A stretch of 51,500 nt of DNA from Adiantum capillus-veneris (taxonomy: Eukaryota; Streptophyta; Polypodiopsida; Polypodiales; Pteridaceae), in NCBI GenBank assembly GCA_014529385.2, contig CM043949.1, positions 146,429,350 to 146,480,849 on the forward strand, in the 5' to 3' direction. The position numbers were made by a program, and so were the translations under genes. The notes under the pieces are model-generated. The model had not been told where the DNA came from. It saw only the letters and a program-made list of their open reading frames with translations, and searched no databases. Below, piece after piece: positions 20,933-32,830 of the stretch (position 1 is the first letter of the stretch; each line of letters starts with the position of its first letter).

Positions 20933-23290
20933 TTGCGAGCAGTGTTTGTCCGACAGCACCTATTGAAAGACCCTCTATTTAGAAGGCTTACCAAAAAAGT
21001 TGTGAGTAAACTAAATAAGGATATTAATTTTGAAAAACCTAAATCTTGGGACCTCTTTGCTTACATTATACAAGAAATCAAAAGCTCGGGTCCTTGGATG
21101 GAAAAGGCTCAGAAAGAACATTGAAACAGCTCAAAGACAAGCTTGCTTGTATAACTTCAAAAACAACTATCGGGCTGGCATCCGAAGAAGAACACAAAAG
21201 GTGGCTGGAAGCTAATTCCAACCCTGGCCGAGAATCATCTCGAGGAGGTCAAGAGGGTGAGCTTGATATCCAATGAGACCTTCCTTTAGCCATAGGCCGC
21301 TAATCAAACACATGTTTTAATGGCCTTCAAAATCAAGAGAAGTTGGGGTTCCATCCACTCGCTCACATATGAGAATGGGAATTCTATACAAGACCAAGAT
21401 TAAATGGCAGGGATGATTCTTGATTATCTAAGCCAAATCATTGGCCAACTAGAGAACCTCTCTCAAGAAGTGATTGAAGCTAGAGCAACCTTGCTCGAGA
21501 GTGGTAATAGGAAAATTTCCCAACTTGAAGCTAATCATCTTGAGATGGTCTTTTCTGAAGATGAGTGCTCGCTTGTGTTGCAATCTCTTAGCAAGGAGAA
21601 GTCCCCTTGCTATGATATTCAGACCATTGAATTCTTTAGGGAGTTCTAGGAGGACCTCAAGGTCCTAGCCATGTATATGGCTAACCAAGATTTTTTCAAG
21701 TGGTTTCTTAATCCTGGTGTGAAAATAGGGCTTATCAAGCCTATCCCAAAACATGTTTTCTACTCACATCTTAAGCACTAGTGCCCCATAACTATGATGT
21801 TTGTGGCATACAAAATCATTACTAAGGCAGTCACTCTTAGAAATTTTCCCCCTCCTAGACAGAGTCAGCTCCCCTCATCAACACGGGTTTATCAAAGGTA
21901 GGTCAATTTATGACAATATCTTGGCAGCAACGATAGGCATTGAGTATGCAGCTTTCATGAAGCAGGAGTGCATTTTGCTTCAACTAGACCTAGACAAAGC
22001 GTATGATAGGGTTATGTGCTTCTTCATTGAAGATGTCATGAAATCATTGGGCTTTGGGCCTCGCTTGTGTTGTCTTATACACACTCTGGGTGCAGGCAGT
22101 CAATTGGAGCTCTTTCTCAATGACAGAATTGTGGGCTCCTTTGAAGCCAAAAGATTATCAAGCAAGGATTCCCCCTAGCCCCTCTTCTCTTTGCCATTCG
22201 CTCGCATCCCCTAATAATGATGCTCGAAGTTGCTACTGCATGGGGTGAAATTCAAGGTTTAACTTTGCTCGAAAATGGCCGGACCCTGGCCAAGATGCTT
22301 GCAGACGACTCCCTCCTCTTTTTGAAAGCCTGCCCTCATGTACTCAGGAAGACATTAGAGATTGTGCAATCACTTACTGTGGCTTTGGGATCAAAGTGAA
22401 ATATTCACTAGACTGATATCCTTGACAGAAAACAACTCATTTGACCCTTCCATTTGGTTAGGGGAGATCGCGTTTAAAGCAACAATATTTCAACATCTAG
22501 GCGCCCCCTTGGGGGTTGATGTAAGCACAAGCAAAGGTTCCAATGGATCATGGAGAAGATCCATAGAAAAATAAGAAGGTGGGAGCATTTGTTTCTCTGT
22601 TCCCGAGTCGGGTCAAAGTGATCAATTCATTTATGATTCCTTATATTGCCTTCACCAACTCGCTCCTCAAAATAGCCAAATGTAACTAGAAGGTGTTTTT
22701 GAAACTTGTTAAATAGATTCTTATGGAGGAGCATCACTAAAGCCTCGTCGCCATGGTAATGGGCAAAGTGGGAAGCTATAGCTTGACCGGGGGTTCAAGG
22801 TGGCCTCAAAATTCTCAACCCAGTTGTTCATGTCGAGGCCCTGTGTGCCAAGTTTGTGGTCTCAATTGCAAAACAGGACCGGTCTTGGGCTATCATGATC
22901 CAAGATAAGGCAAAAGTTTTCTCTATAGGTGGGAAATGGAAAGAGATTGAGGTGAACGACAAAATATTTTCCCCGAGGTGGTGGTCTAGCTTGAGACTAG
23001 GTGGCATCATGGGTGAGCTGGTGCAAAAGTGTAATAGGGCAACAAGGATTTTGGAATGGGGTGAATTGACCAGATACTTCTAGAACTCCATCTCATACTT
23101 GTCCCCTTGGCTATCTAAAGCCGTTAGTGTAATTCTGAACCCTTATTGGAGATAAATTGCGAGAAGGTTGAACAATGAAGGATTCCGGCGGTTGATCCAC
23201 TTGTGGGAGAATAACAACAAGTGTTGCAAATTGTTTGTCCATTCGGCTCCCCAATTTCAACTCAATGCCATGGAGAAGCTGCTTGTCAAT
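20933..23290 (+). pseudogene. LINE ORF2 reverse transcriptase, segment 1
   Basis: This is a decayed L1-like ORF2 read in several frames. About 20950-21270 resembles the region between endonuclease and RT. The RT starts near 21404 and shows QHGFIKGRSIYDNILAA, then LLQLDLDKAYDRV, and a catalytic LADDSLLFLKA box near 22290. The thumb and C-terminal part follow to 23290. There are several frameshifts and stops. The endonuclease is absent. The Ty3 element at 23291 interrupts it, and the frame resumes at 29695. Intact ORF2 would nick target DNA and copy its own RNA there. Confidence 0.85.
23286..23290. repeat. Target-site duplication TCAAT (left)
   Basis: TCAAT precedes the LTR at 23291 and is repeated exactly at 29690-29694. 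Confidence 0.85.
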
Positions 23291-24490
23291 TGTAACATTT
23301 AATGGCCTAATAACTTATGTGTAGCGGAAATTAGCATGAACATAGTGGGCATTTCATTAGAATAGATTCCTAATGAGAATTACAAGAGTGCTTGGGTGGA
23401 GAGAGCAAAAAAAAGCATAACACCTAGTTAGATAGCATCAACAATACTTTCAAAAGAGAGAGAAATTAAGCTATTGACAACAGTTGAGGACTGGATTTTC
23501 ATGGAGCCGGTCCCCCCTCCAAAAGGCTTTGTATTATGGGTTCTCCCATCAAGAGAGACATTGTACAATACAATTCTTTGTGTTCCTTCAAGACTAGATA
23601 GTGCAATGAAGATGAAAGCTTCATGCACTAAGCAAAACACTTAGCAAACACAACTTTAATTATCCCCGTTCTCAGACCCAAGACCTCACACACCTTCGAA
23701 GATGGTGAGAGCTAGCAGGGTATGAGAGTAGATTGAGAGGAAGAAGGAGTATCTTACGAGAAAGATGTACATCTCCTCACATAATCACTCATATTAGCAT
23801 AGCTTAGCTTAGTAATTAGCTTGGTAGAGGAGATGAGCATGCTTTGAAGCTTGGCTCTTGGTTGGATTTGCATCCACATGCCAAGAGAGTATTGATGTAG
23901 GCTTCTATCACACAAGCTTGGAGTAGGTGATGAGCTCTCCATTAAAGCTTGGGAAGAGATAGTCTTCTCTTTCTTCACACATGAGATTGTGTGAGTGTGT
24001 GTGTGATAATGCCTTGCAAAAATCAGCCCCCTCTCTCTCTTGGGCGAGCCCCCTTGCTATTTACTCTTGCAAGCTCCCTATTGGACAATGCCAAGCTCAG
24101 CCAATGGCTATTAAGCAGCATAAGTGATAGCCTTCTGACATGTGTCCCCCTTTCCATTTTTGTGAGAGCTTAATCAATTAAAATTAATTGATTTAAATGA
24201 ATTAAGTCCCCATTGGACCTTTCCCCATTCTGACCAATAGGAATTAAGTAGCCCATTGGGCTGCTCAATTCCTATTGGACCCCTTCTCAGGCTGTCCAAT
24301 AATAATCCAGGAGACTTAATTATCATTGGTTCTTTTTATTAAGTGTTTTAAAATTAATTAGGCTAAATTTACTCTAGCCTAATTCTCATTGGTCCACTTC
24401 AAGGGTCATCCAATAGGAATTGGGCACACCTTGTGGGCATCTGGGCTAGGGAGCTAACATGTGTCCCTAATTCCCTTTGTGTAAAAGGAG

Positions 24491-24523
<33 letters not shown>

Positions 24524-24892
24524 CTTTCTCTCTCATCCCCTAGAAGAAGGGCTCGCCCCCTCCCATGTAGCGATATGCATTGACATTGGAGAGCACACAA
24601 AGTATCCAATTCTCCCTAAGCTTTAACCCTTTGGACACAACCTTTGAATTTTGGAACCTTAGCATTTTGGAAGTCTTAATGGGCTGAACCTTAGGGTCTT
24701 TTTAGCCCATTGTTGCACATGGCTCTTTTGCAGATGCCCCCCCCTTTGGATCCCTATTTTCCCTCCTTTGGATCCCTACTATGGCCGGTCTGCTAGCTTA
24801 AACAATATTCTAGATTTTTCTCCCCTGGCATTAAATGATCAGTTTAATATGAGAAAATCATTTAGGAGAATTAGATATTGATTATCATGACA
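23291..24892 (-). repeat. 3' LTR of the gag-less Ty3 element
   Basis: It begins TGTAACATTTAATGG and ends TATCATGACA on the plus strand, and is repeated at 28044-29689 with few differences. It contains a TG run at 24493-24522, shorter than in the other LTR. Confidence 0.93.
24493..24522. repeat. (TG)n microsatellite in 3' LTR
   Basis: About 30 bases of TG. The equivalent run in the other LTR (29249-29309) is about twice as long and has one interruption. Confidence 0.95.
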
Positions 24893-24906
24893 TTACCTCT
24901 CTCTTG
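24893..24906 (-). promoter_or_regulatory. Polypurine tract of the gag-less Ty3 element
   Basis: On the minus strand CAAGAGAGAGGTAA abuts the 3' LTR, the expected place and composition for plus-strand priming. Confidence 0.7.
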
Positions 24907-25248
24907 AAATCATAGTCGTCCTCGACTATGGTGTAGAGAAGATAAAGCATATTCATGAGTCCTTTTCTTAGCGGGTATAGGATCCCTATGTTACCCTACG
25001 ACATCATTCCACAATGGATGACTAGTCCATTTGGTGCTTGAGAGCCTGAGGCTGCCGCAAGCATGTCTGCACATTAGTCCTATCAGTCTTCCATAGTAGA
25101 GTGACAAGCTCTACTTGGTGTTTGGGAGACGTCGTCTCCGCAAACTTGATCTAAGCATGCATACTACTTTGTTTTTGTGCACAATAAAGAAAAAGAGAGT
25201 CTTATAAGACAAAAAACTTTGTTCATTTTTAACATTTTGTACATTTGC
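24907..25248 (-). other. 3' untranslated region of the gag-less Ty3 element
   Basis: Non-coding on both strands as far as I can see. It lies between the pol stop and the polypurine tract. Confidence 0.6.
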
Positions 25249-26277
25249 TTACTCTTGGGAAGCATTGTAAGCATTGACAAGGTTTAGGTTATCCTTTAAT
25301 TGTATGCCTTGCATCCATCTAGCATCTTCAAAAGGATAATTCTTAAACTTAATAAGATATCGTCGGATAGTCTTACCGCCTCTTAATACCTTGTCTTCAT
25401 GTCGGAGAATGGACTCGGGCTGCAGCACCTCCTCTTGGTCTTCGATCTCCGGTGGGTCTTCAATAGTTGGTTCTTGAGGTGGCTCTCCTTTGTAAGGCTT
25501 TAAGAGGCTCACATGGAAAGCATTGTGTATGAGCCAATGATTGGGCAACTTGAGTTGATAGGCCATCTCATTGATTGGCCTAAGAATCTGAAAGGGACCA
25601 TAGTACCTTTTTGCTAGTTTAGCATAGTACTTTTGGTGGCCCGTAGGAATCTTGCCCGTCGTGTGCCTTAATCGAGCCTTGGGAAACTTTAATAAGACCC
25701 AATCATTTTCTTTAAAGGCTTGGGATCTTCTGTGCTTGTCAGCAACAGCCTTTTGCCTTTGCTGTGAGATAGAGATAGCATCCTTAATCTTTTGAAAAGA
25801 TTCTTGTAGGTCTCGGCTATACTCATCTGCAGCGAAGATCTTCCCATGTACCTTAAGTAGCAAGGGACTTTTTGATCTTCCCTCAATTACCTCGAAAGGT
25901 GCTTTTCCCGTGGAAATATGTACACTGTTATTGTAAGCATACTCCACTAAGGGTAAGTACTTCTCCCATTGGGATCTTTGATCTACTTCCGTTACATAGG
26001 CTTTTAGTAGATCGAGAGTTGTTAGGTTAGCTATTTCACTTTGGCCATCCTTTTGTGGATGATAGGCCGAAGAGAAGTTTAACCTTGTCCCTAAATTCTC
26101 AAAGAGACCCTTCCAGAAATTACTGGTCATTCTAGGATCTCTATCCGACACTATGGACATTGGCAAGCCATGGTACTTGAAAATTTGTGAAATGAAGAGG
26201 GTTGCCATTTGATGGGCTTTGATAGTCTTTTTGACAGGTATAAAATGAGCATGTTTACTGAACCTGTCTACTATCGT
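25249..26277 (-). pseudogene. Integrase core and chromodomain-like tail
   Basis: This holds the second catalytic Asp (IVSDRDPRMTS) and Glu (HPQKDGQSEIAN) of integrase, and a C-terminal region with KYYGPFQIL and WLIHNAFHVSLLKPYKG. The tail, with PESILRHEDKVLRGGKTIRR then YLIKFKNYPFEDARWM, has the layout of a chromodomain, which marks the chromovirus branch and may steer insertion by binding histone marks. The upstream boundary is a TAG at 26278-26280 in the same frame, placed just after the first catalytic Asp segment. Confidence 0.88.
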
Positions 26278-26628
26278 CTACATTCCCGTATTCCCATGGA
26301 TAGACTTAGGCAATCCAAAGATAAAATCCATGGACATGCTCTCCCATGGTGAATTAGAGATTGGCAAGGGTTGAAGAAATCCAAGTTGCTTCCCTCTATC
26401 AAATTTTGTCTTTTGGCATACCACACATTTAGAGACATACTCTTGTATGTTCACTTTCATGGTATGCCAATAGAAATATGTTTCAATTCCCTTTAAGGTA
26501 GACTGAATCCCTCTATGCCCCGCATAAGGTGGAGCATGAGATTCATACATTACTTTCTCACGTAGTGAGTTAGTAACGCATAGTCTATTGCCATAGAGAA
26601 GATAACCATCTTGTAAGGTAAATGGTTC
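26278..26628 (-). pseudogene. Integrase zinc finger of the gag-less Ty3 element
   Basis: This segment lies in frame between two nonsense codons (TAA 26629-26631 and TAG 26278-26280). It contains the HHCC finger (HAPPYAGHRG ... CVVCQKTKF) and the first integrase Asp (SMDFIFGLP). Both stops are point changes in an otherwise open frame. Confidence 0.85.
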
Positions 26629-28043
26629 TTATTTCTTCCCTAATGCAAGGGCTAAAATCACATCTCTAAAATCGGGATCTATAGCATACTCATCTATCAT
26701 TGAAGATAGATCGTTGTGAGTTGCTATGGAAACCGCATTCACTCTCGGCCGTCTTGAGAGTGCATCAGCTACTTGATTATGCTTGCCAGCAATGTGAGCA
26801 ATATGAAAATGAAATTGCGAAAGGAAATTTTCCCACCTCATTTGTTTGTCGGAGAGCTTGGTCTGCGTCATGAAGTACTTAAGACTTTGGTGATCCATTC
26901 GCAGAATGAAAGGAGTCCCCAATAAATAGTGCTTCCATGAGTCTAAGGCATGTAGAACTGCAAGGAGTTCCTTTTCGTATATGCCTAGAGCTTGCTCAAC
27001 AGGGTCGAGCCTTCGAATCTCATAGCCTATGGCGTGCCCTTCTTGGAGCAAAACAGCTCCAAGGTAGTCACCACAAGCATCACATTGGACCTCAAATGGT
27101 TTTGAGAGATCCGATAGTGTAAGCACAGGTTGAGAGATAAGCTTTTCTTTAAGCTTTTCGAAAGCATTGTTCTCCTTAGCAGACCATGTATACCTAACAC
27201 TTTTCTTTGTTAGGTCATGTAATGGTCCCGCAATTTGTGAGAACTTTTCTATGAAGCGTCTATAGTATGCACACATACCTATAAAGCTTCTTAGTTCATG
27301 AAGATTCCTTGGTTTAGGCCATCCTTTTATTACCTCTAACTTTGATGGATCCATTTGGATGCCATCTTGAGAGATAATGTGACCTAAATACTGAATCTCT
27401 TGCAAGAAAAATTCACTTTTCTTTCGATTAACATAAAGTTTATTCTCTTTTAAAACTTGAAATATTACCTGGAGGTGTTGCTTGTGTTCGTCTAATGAAT
27501 TAGAGTAGATGATAATATCATCAAAGAACACTCCAGTGAAGGTTTGATGAGGACTGAACAGCTTCTCCATCAAGCGGTTGAATGTGGCTGGTGCATTGGT
27601 CAAGCCAAAAGGCATGACAATGTATTTGTAAAGACCAAATGTGGTGCAAAATGCGGTCTTTACAATGTCTTGATCAACTATCCTTATTTGATGATAGCCA
27701 CTTTTTAGGTGAATCCTACTGAAGTAGGTCGATCCTTGTAGCTTATCAAATAGGTCTTCTACCCGTGGAACGGGAAACCTATTCTTGATAGTGATCCTAT
27801 TTAGTGCTCTATAGTCGACACACATATGATATGTGCCGTCTTTCTTTTGCACTAATAGCACAGGTGAGCAAAATGGAGATGAGCTAGGCCTAACCATGCC
27901 CTTCTCAACTAACTCATGCACTTGCCGCATAATCTCCTCTTGTTGATCTTGAGAAACTCTATAAGGAGGTTTGTTAGGCGGTGAACTTCCTGGAAGAAGT
28001 TCAATTGCATGGTCATCATTACCTCGTTTAGGAGGTACACCAA
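26629..28043 (-). pseudogene. RT and RNase H of the gag-less Ty3 element
   Basis: The frame is open from the very edge of the LTR (28043), starting GVPPKRGNDDHAIELLPGS, a stretch that normally precedes RT in Ty3 polyproteins. RT shows KKDGTYHMCVDYRALN, MPFGLTNAPATFNRLM and an FFDD catalytic box (FFDDIIIYS). RNase H follows with LRMDHQSLKYFM and HNQVADALSRR. There is no start codon of its own upstream, so this reads as a truncated polyprotein rather than a designed ORF. Confidence 0.9.
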
Positions 28044-29262
28044 TGTAACATTTAATGGCCTAATAACTTATGTGTAGCGGAAATTAGCATGAACATAGTG
28101 GGCATTTCATTAGAATAGATTCCTAATGAGAATTACAAGAGTGCTTGGGTGGAGAGAGCAACAAAAAGCATAACACCTAGTTACATAGCATCAACAATAC
28201 TTTCAAAAGAGAGAGAACTTAAGCTATTGACAACAGTTGAGGACCGGATTTGCATGGAGCTGGTCCCCCCTCCAAAAGGCTTTGTATTATGGGTTCTCCC
28301 ATCAAGAGAGACATTGTCCAATACAATTCTTTGTGTTCCTTCAAGACTAGCTAGTGCAATGAAGATGAAATCTTCATGCACTAATCAAAACACTTAGCAG
28401 ACACAACTTTAATTATCCCCGTTCTCAGACCCAAGACCTCACACACCTTCGAAGATGGTGAGAGCTAGCAGGGTATGAGAGTAGATTGAGAGGAAGAAGG
28501 AGTATCTTACGAGAAAGATGTACATCTCCTCACATAATCACTCATATTAGCATAGCTTAGCTTAGTAATTAGCTTGGTAGAGGAGATGAGCATGCTTTGA
28601 AGCTTGGATCTTGGTTGGATTTGCATCCACATGCCAAGAGAGTATTGATGTAGGCTTCTATCACACAAGCTTGGAGTAGGTGATGAGCTCTCCATTAAAG
28701 CTTGGGAAGAGATAGTCTTCTCTTTCTTCACACATGAGATTGTGTGAGTGTGTGTGTGATAATGCCTTGCAAAAATCAGCCCCCTCTCTCTCTTGGGCGA
28801 GCCCCCTTGCTATTTACTCTTGCAAGCTCCCTATTGGACAATGCCAAGCTCAGCCAATGGCTATTAAGCAGCATAAGTGATAGCCTTCTGACATGTGTCC
28901 CCCTTTCCATTTTTGTGAGAGCTTAATCAATTAAACTTAATTGATTTAAATGAATTAAATCCCCATTGGACCTTTCCCCATTCTGACCAATAGGAATTAA
29001 GTAGCCCATTGGGCTGCTCAATTCCTATTGGAGCCCTTCTTAGGCTATCCAATAATCATCCAGAAGACTTAATTATCATTGGTTATTTTTATTAAGTGTT
29101 TTAAAATTAATTAGGCTAAATTTACTCTAGCCTAATTCTCATTGGTCCACTTCAAGGGTCATCCAATAGGAATTGGGCACACCTTGTGGGCATCTGGGCT
29201 AGGGAGCTGACATGTGTCCCTAATTCCCTTTGTGTAAAGGGAGCCTGCGTGTGTGTGTGTGT

Positions 29263-29310
<48 letters not shown>

Positions 29311-29689
29311 CTTTCTCTCTTATCCCCTAGAAGAAGGGCTCGCCCCCTCCCATGTAGGGATATGAATTGACTTTGGAGAGCACACAAAGTATCCAATTCC
29401 CCCTAAGCTTTAACCCTTTGGACACAACCTTTGAATTTTGGAACCTTAGAGTTTTGGAAGTCTTAATGGGCTGAACCTTAGGGTCTTTTTAGCCCATTGT
29501 TGCACATGGATCTTTTGCAGATTGCCCCCCCTTTGGATCCCTATTTTCCCTCCTTTGGATCCCTACCGTGGCCGGTCTGCTAGCTTAACCAATATTCTAG
29601 CTTTTTCTCCCCTGGCACTTCCCCACATTAAATGATCAGTTTAATATGAGAAAATCATTTAGGAGAATTAGATATTGATTATTATGACA
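28044..29689 (-). repeat. 5' LTR of the gag-less Ty3 element
   Basis: This is a direct repeat of 23291-24892. On the minus strand it begins TGTCATAATAATC and ends AAATGTTACA, directly followed by TTGGTGTACC, which is coding sequence. It is longer than its partner mostly because of the TG run. Confidence 0.93.
29249..29309. repeat. (TG)n microsatellite in 5' LTR
   Basis: About 61 bases of GT/TG with one TATG interruption. Confidence 0.95.
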
Positions 29690-29694
29690 TCAAT
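29690..29694. repeat. Target-site duplication TCAAT (right)
   Basis: An exact copy of 23286-23290, next to the LTR end. Confidence 0.85.
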
Positions 29695-30004
29695 AGAGTG
29701 GTAGAAGTCGTGGACAACATTCTAATGACAATCAAGGAATCTACTTTTGAGTTGAAAGCTTGGAAATGGCCCATGGGTGGCCACTTCTTTGAACCTCATA
29801 CCAAGGGAGTTTACCAAGTGTTAATGCATGAGGCTATTTGGTTCATCCCTTTGAACAAATACTGGAAGAAATAATGGCCAAAATCTTGATGGGATGAGGT
29901 CACGAAGAACATTTGGAATCCACAATGGCCGTATTTTATGAATGTATTTTTGTGGAAGGTGTTGTGGGGGGCTTTGCCGACAGGTGTCAAGATTCAGGCA
30001 CGTG
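29695..30004 (+). pseudogene. LINE ORF2, segment 2
   Basis: This continues segment 1 in frame once the Ty3 element and one TCAAT are ignored. It reads KGVYQVLMHEA and then FLWKVLWGALPTGVKIQAR, typical of the zinc-finger-like C-terminal domain of plant L1-type ORF2. It carries two internal stops. The last five bases, ACGTG, are the target duplicate of the next insertion. Confidence 0.85.
30000..30004. repeat. Target-site duplication ACGTG (left)
   Basis: ACGTG abuts the LTR start at 30005 and recurs exactly at 37520-37524. Confidence 0.8.
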
Positions 30005-30900
30005 TGTTTGGAGGTGATAACAACATACAAGTGCCCACCTAGCCAAGGTGCCCGTTGGGTCAGCCGGCCAAAGTTTTGATGTGGTCAAACCCTGTAAAAG
30101 TCTAATGACAATCGTCTATGTAAAGATGTAATTTTTACAATGATGTATGTAAAGGTCCATGAGAAGTTGGCCGCCGGCCACTTTAGAAAGCCCTAGGTAT
30201 ATAATACAGTAAGGTTAGTGGGAAAGGAGATTGTTTTTTGAAGATAAGTGACTATTGCGTAACGCACAGAGAGCTACCTCTTTACTCCAACTTGTAATCA
30301 TCGCTTCTGTGGCTACGGTAATCCAAATTCAGTTTTGTTTCTTGCATTGTGTTCCTCTTACTCTGCTCTTTCATTCAAGTGTAAGCATTCAAGATTCGCT
30401 GAATATTTCAAACGCATCCGTTTAGGCCTTAAATCGCTGTTTTGAGTGTTTATATGCATATTTTATGTTGTTTTGACCCTAGGAGAGGCTTTAGGGACTC
30501 AAAAACGACCCTTTAGGATCATCCGTTTACTGTTTTTGCGTACTGTGGGATGAACGATCGCGATCTTTGTACCTCTCTAGAATGCTGTGACAGTGATAGG
30601 ATATGTTCCTGATAGTCCCCTGTAGCTTCCCTTCAAGTTTCATGCAATTCCGATATGATTTGCATGGTGAACAGGCGTGACGACTGTAGAGCTGTGTAGA
30701 AGGACATAGGCAGATTACTTGTCTTTAGTGCGTTTGATTTGCTTGTAGAGTTAGTAGTTGCATCTCTTCGAGTTCACTTCATTAGGGTTGACATCCTTGT
30801 GAGTTTCCATGCCTCATCCAAGTCGCTTCCCCTGTATCGATAATTTTATGTTGATGCTTGAGAGCTATGCTATGGACGTCCGTCGCGGCAACCCGCAACA
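30005..30900 (+). repeat. LTR A
   Basis: It begins TGTTTGGAGGTGATAACAAC and ends ACCCGCAACA. It lacks two short segments (roughly 28 and 11 bases) that B and C both have in the first 150 bases. It carries one GATCGCGATC palindrome near 30555 and a TATA-like TATATAATA at 30198-30206. Confidence 0.9.
30198..30206 (+). promoter_or_regulatory. TATA-like box in LTR A
   Basis: TATATAATA lies about 190 bases into the LTR. Related sequences lie in the other two LTRs. Confidence 0.45.
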
Positions 30901-30901
30901 T

Positions 30902-30919
30902 TGGTGCCGTTGCCGGGGA
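30902..30919 (+). promoter_or_regulatory. Primer-binding site next to LTR A (tRNA-Asp type)
   Basis: TGGTGCCGTTGCCGGGGA differs by one base from TGGCGCCGTTGCCGGGGA, the site known for tRNA-Asp priming in many plant Ty3 elements. Confidence 0.75.
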
Positions 30920-31500
30920 ATGAATCTTAGGTGATGAGTGACGGAGTGCGTATTCAGAGTTTTCTTATTGTTCCAAAAGATAATTTCCATTCCATTTACA
31001 TTTCAGTGAAGCATCTAGACAGGGGTTTAGTGCTTCGTGGAGTCTAGGGTCGGTGGACTGGCTAGATCTACTCTTGAGAGATATAGGGAGTTGTGAGTGA
31101 GGTTGCTTTAAGCATTTTTTCTCTTCAAATTTCTTTGTATCGATTGAGTACTGATCCATCATCCGTTTTTTATCCTGTTTATTTTGTTTGATTCATTTTC
31201 TTATGTTCTTTCATTTCTGTACTTAGGAGTAGGATAAGTAAATCACATTCTAGTCAAATTTGGGGCAAAAGTCAGAGCCAAAAAAACAGAAAAACCATAA
31301 CTTTGGCAAAAGGGCCATAAGACTTTGAAATTAGAAAATCTTACCAAACAGAGGTGAAATTGATTCAAATCACAAAGTGGTAGCACCAAACACTGGGAAA
31401 TAGGAAATACTTGTCAGAGAGAGCCTATAAATTTTCGTCAGATTTGGATCTGGTATTATGATCGCGATCGGTGTACCTCAGTGTCTGAATTGTACAAGAT
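30920..31500. repeat. Left leader arm of the inverted repeat
   Basis: The reverse complement of this stretch lies at about 32830-33407 with a few percent of changes and small indels. With the LTRs the arms run 30005-31500 and 32830-34362. I see no coding frame. Confidence 0.85.
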
Positions 31501-32830
31501 TTGGCATGTGCCTTCCTGATAAGATTCTAAACAAGTTTGTCGAAAGCAACCACACCCAAAAACATCAAAAATCAAGGAAATCAGGCCACTTGGGTAAAAC
31601 TAGCCTGACAGACCCAGAAACTGCAAAATCTTGACTTTTGGTGATCCAAATGTAAAAAGACTTGGGGGATAGCCTTAAAATATCAGTGTCTACAAGCATG
31701 CCAAATTTGGTCTAATTTGGGCTCAGAACTACGATCGCGATCTGTGTACCTCAGTGCCAGATTTTGACCAGACTTTACCCGCACATACACCTAGGTTATA
31801 TAAGATACCAAGTGTTTTCAAAATTCAAAAAAAATGAAAAAAATCACCAAAATAGCCAAAAACAGCAGACAGTCAGAAAACCACTGCAGCAGACCAAGAT
31901 CTGGTAAAAACTTGACTTTTTCTTGTCCAAATTCAAAAAGATTTGGGGAGTAGACTGTACACATCATTGTCTACCATATCCACAAGTTTCGTCCAATTTG
32001 GGCTCCAAACTACGATCGCGATCGGTGTACCCCAGTGACATTTTGAGTTGAGACTTGGTGAGTAGGTAGCGGCTGATAGCTAGACAAACAACTTTCTCAA
32101 AAGAACCAGGGTCAAAAAACTAAAAGACAGTTGTCAAATAGGGCAAACACTGATCAGTGATCCTTCAGACCAAAATTTTGAGAAAATTCAAGTTTTTGTG
32201 ATCCAATTGCAAAGTGGGTTTGGGAATAGACTAATCATACCCATGTCTATCAACTCCTAAAATTTCATGCAAAAAGGAGCTGGAACTACGATCGCGATCG
32301 GTGTACCTTAGTGACATTTTGAATCTAAATTTTATGAGTAGGTAGCTGACATCTGGTGCAACATATTTTCCAAAAGGAGCAAGGTCAAAAAAGCAAAAGA
32401 AAGTGGTCAAAAGTCCCAGTTACACAATCAGGCCAATAACCGCAAAACCATCGGGGATTGGATTTTCATTGGTCAAAGCATCTCCAAATTCAAAAGTACA
32501 AAGACACTTGGTATCAAGACATCAAGGGCTAGCTACTGTACAAAAATCTTCCAAATCTGTGACATGGGGTCAACGATCGCAATCGGTGTACCTCTACATA
32601 GTGAGGGTATTTGACTTCATAAGTTTGTAGATCTACTTGAGTACATCCCAAATCTGAAGTTTGAGTGAAAAATACCCTCTGGAAGCCAAGATACAAGCCA
32701 AAGTTCCTGTGTCCTGGTCCTGAGATTATTTTGAGTGCTGTTTCAAGTGCAGTTTACCAAAATTGCTCTAACTTTTGATAGACAACTCCAAATTGAATCA
32801 GGTATAGCTAGGAAGAAAGCTTGCGGGCAA
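31460..32830 (+). repeat. Degenerate tandem array, unit about 277 bp, with GATCGCGATC palindromes
   Basis: A GATCGCGATC-type palindrome followed by GTGTACC starts at 31460, 31733, 32014, 32290 and 32575, spaced 273, 281, 276 and 285 bases. The sequence between repeats is related, for example CTTGACTTTT about 115-130 bases before the next palindrome and AATTTGGGCTC just before it. An inverted occurrence at 32865 belongs to the right arm, so the array changes direction between about 32600 and 32860. Confidence 0.85.

Larger units (their letters stand above)
23291..29689 (-). mobile_element. Chromodomain-type Ty3/Gypsy element lacking gag and protease
   Basis: A 6.4-kb minus-strand element is bounded by TG...CA LTRs (23291-24892 and 28044-29689) and a perfect TCAAT duplication. 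The internal part holds RT, RNase H, integrase and a chromodomain-like tail in one frame with two nonsense codons. The coding sequence begins immediately at the inner edge of the 5' LTR (28043). Leader, gag, protease and most of the primer-binding site are missing. It interrupts a LINE ORF2, and joining the flanks with one TCAAT restores that frame. Confidence 0.92.

Noticed and set aside
31460-32830. CRISPR-like or satellite array
   Set aside because: Unit length near 277 bp with diverged units and location inside a retroelement leader fit a transposon tandem repeat, not a CRISPR array, and it is too short for a satellite block.
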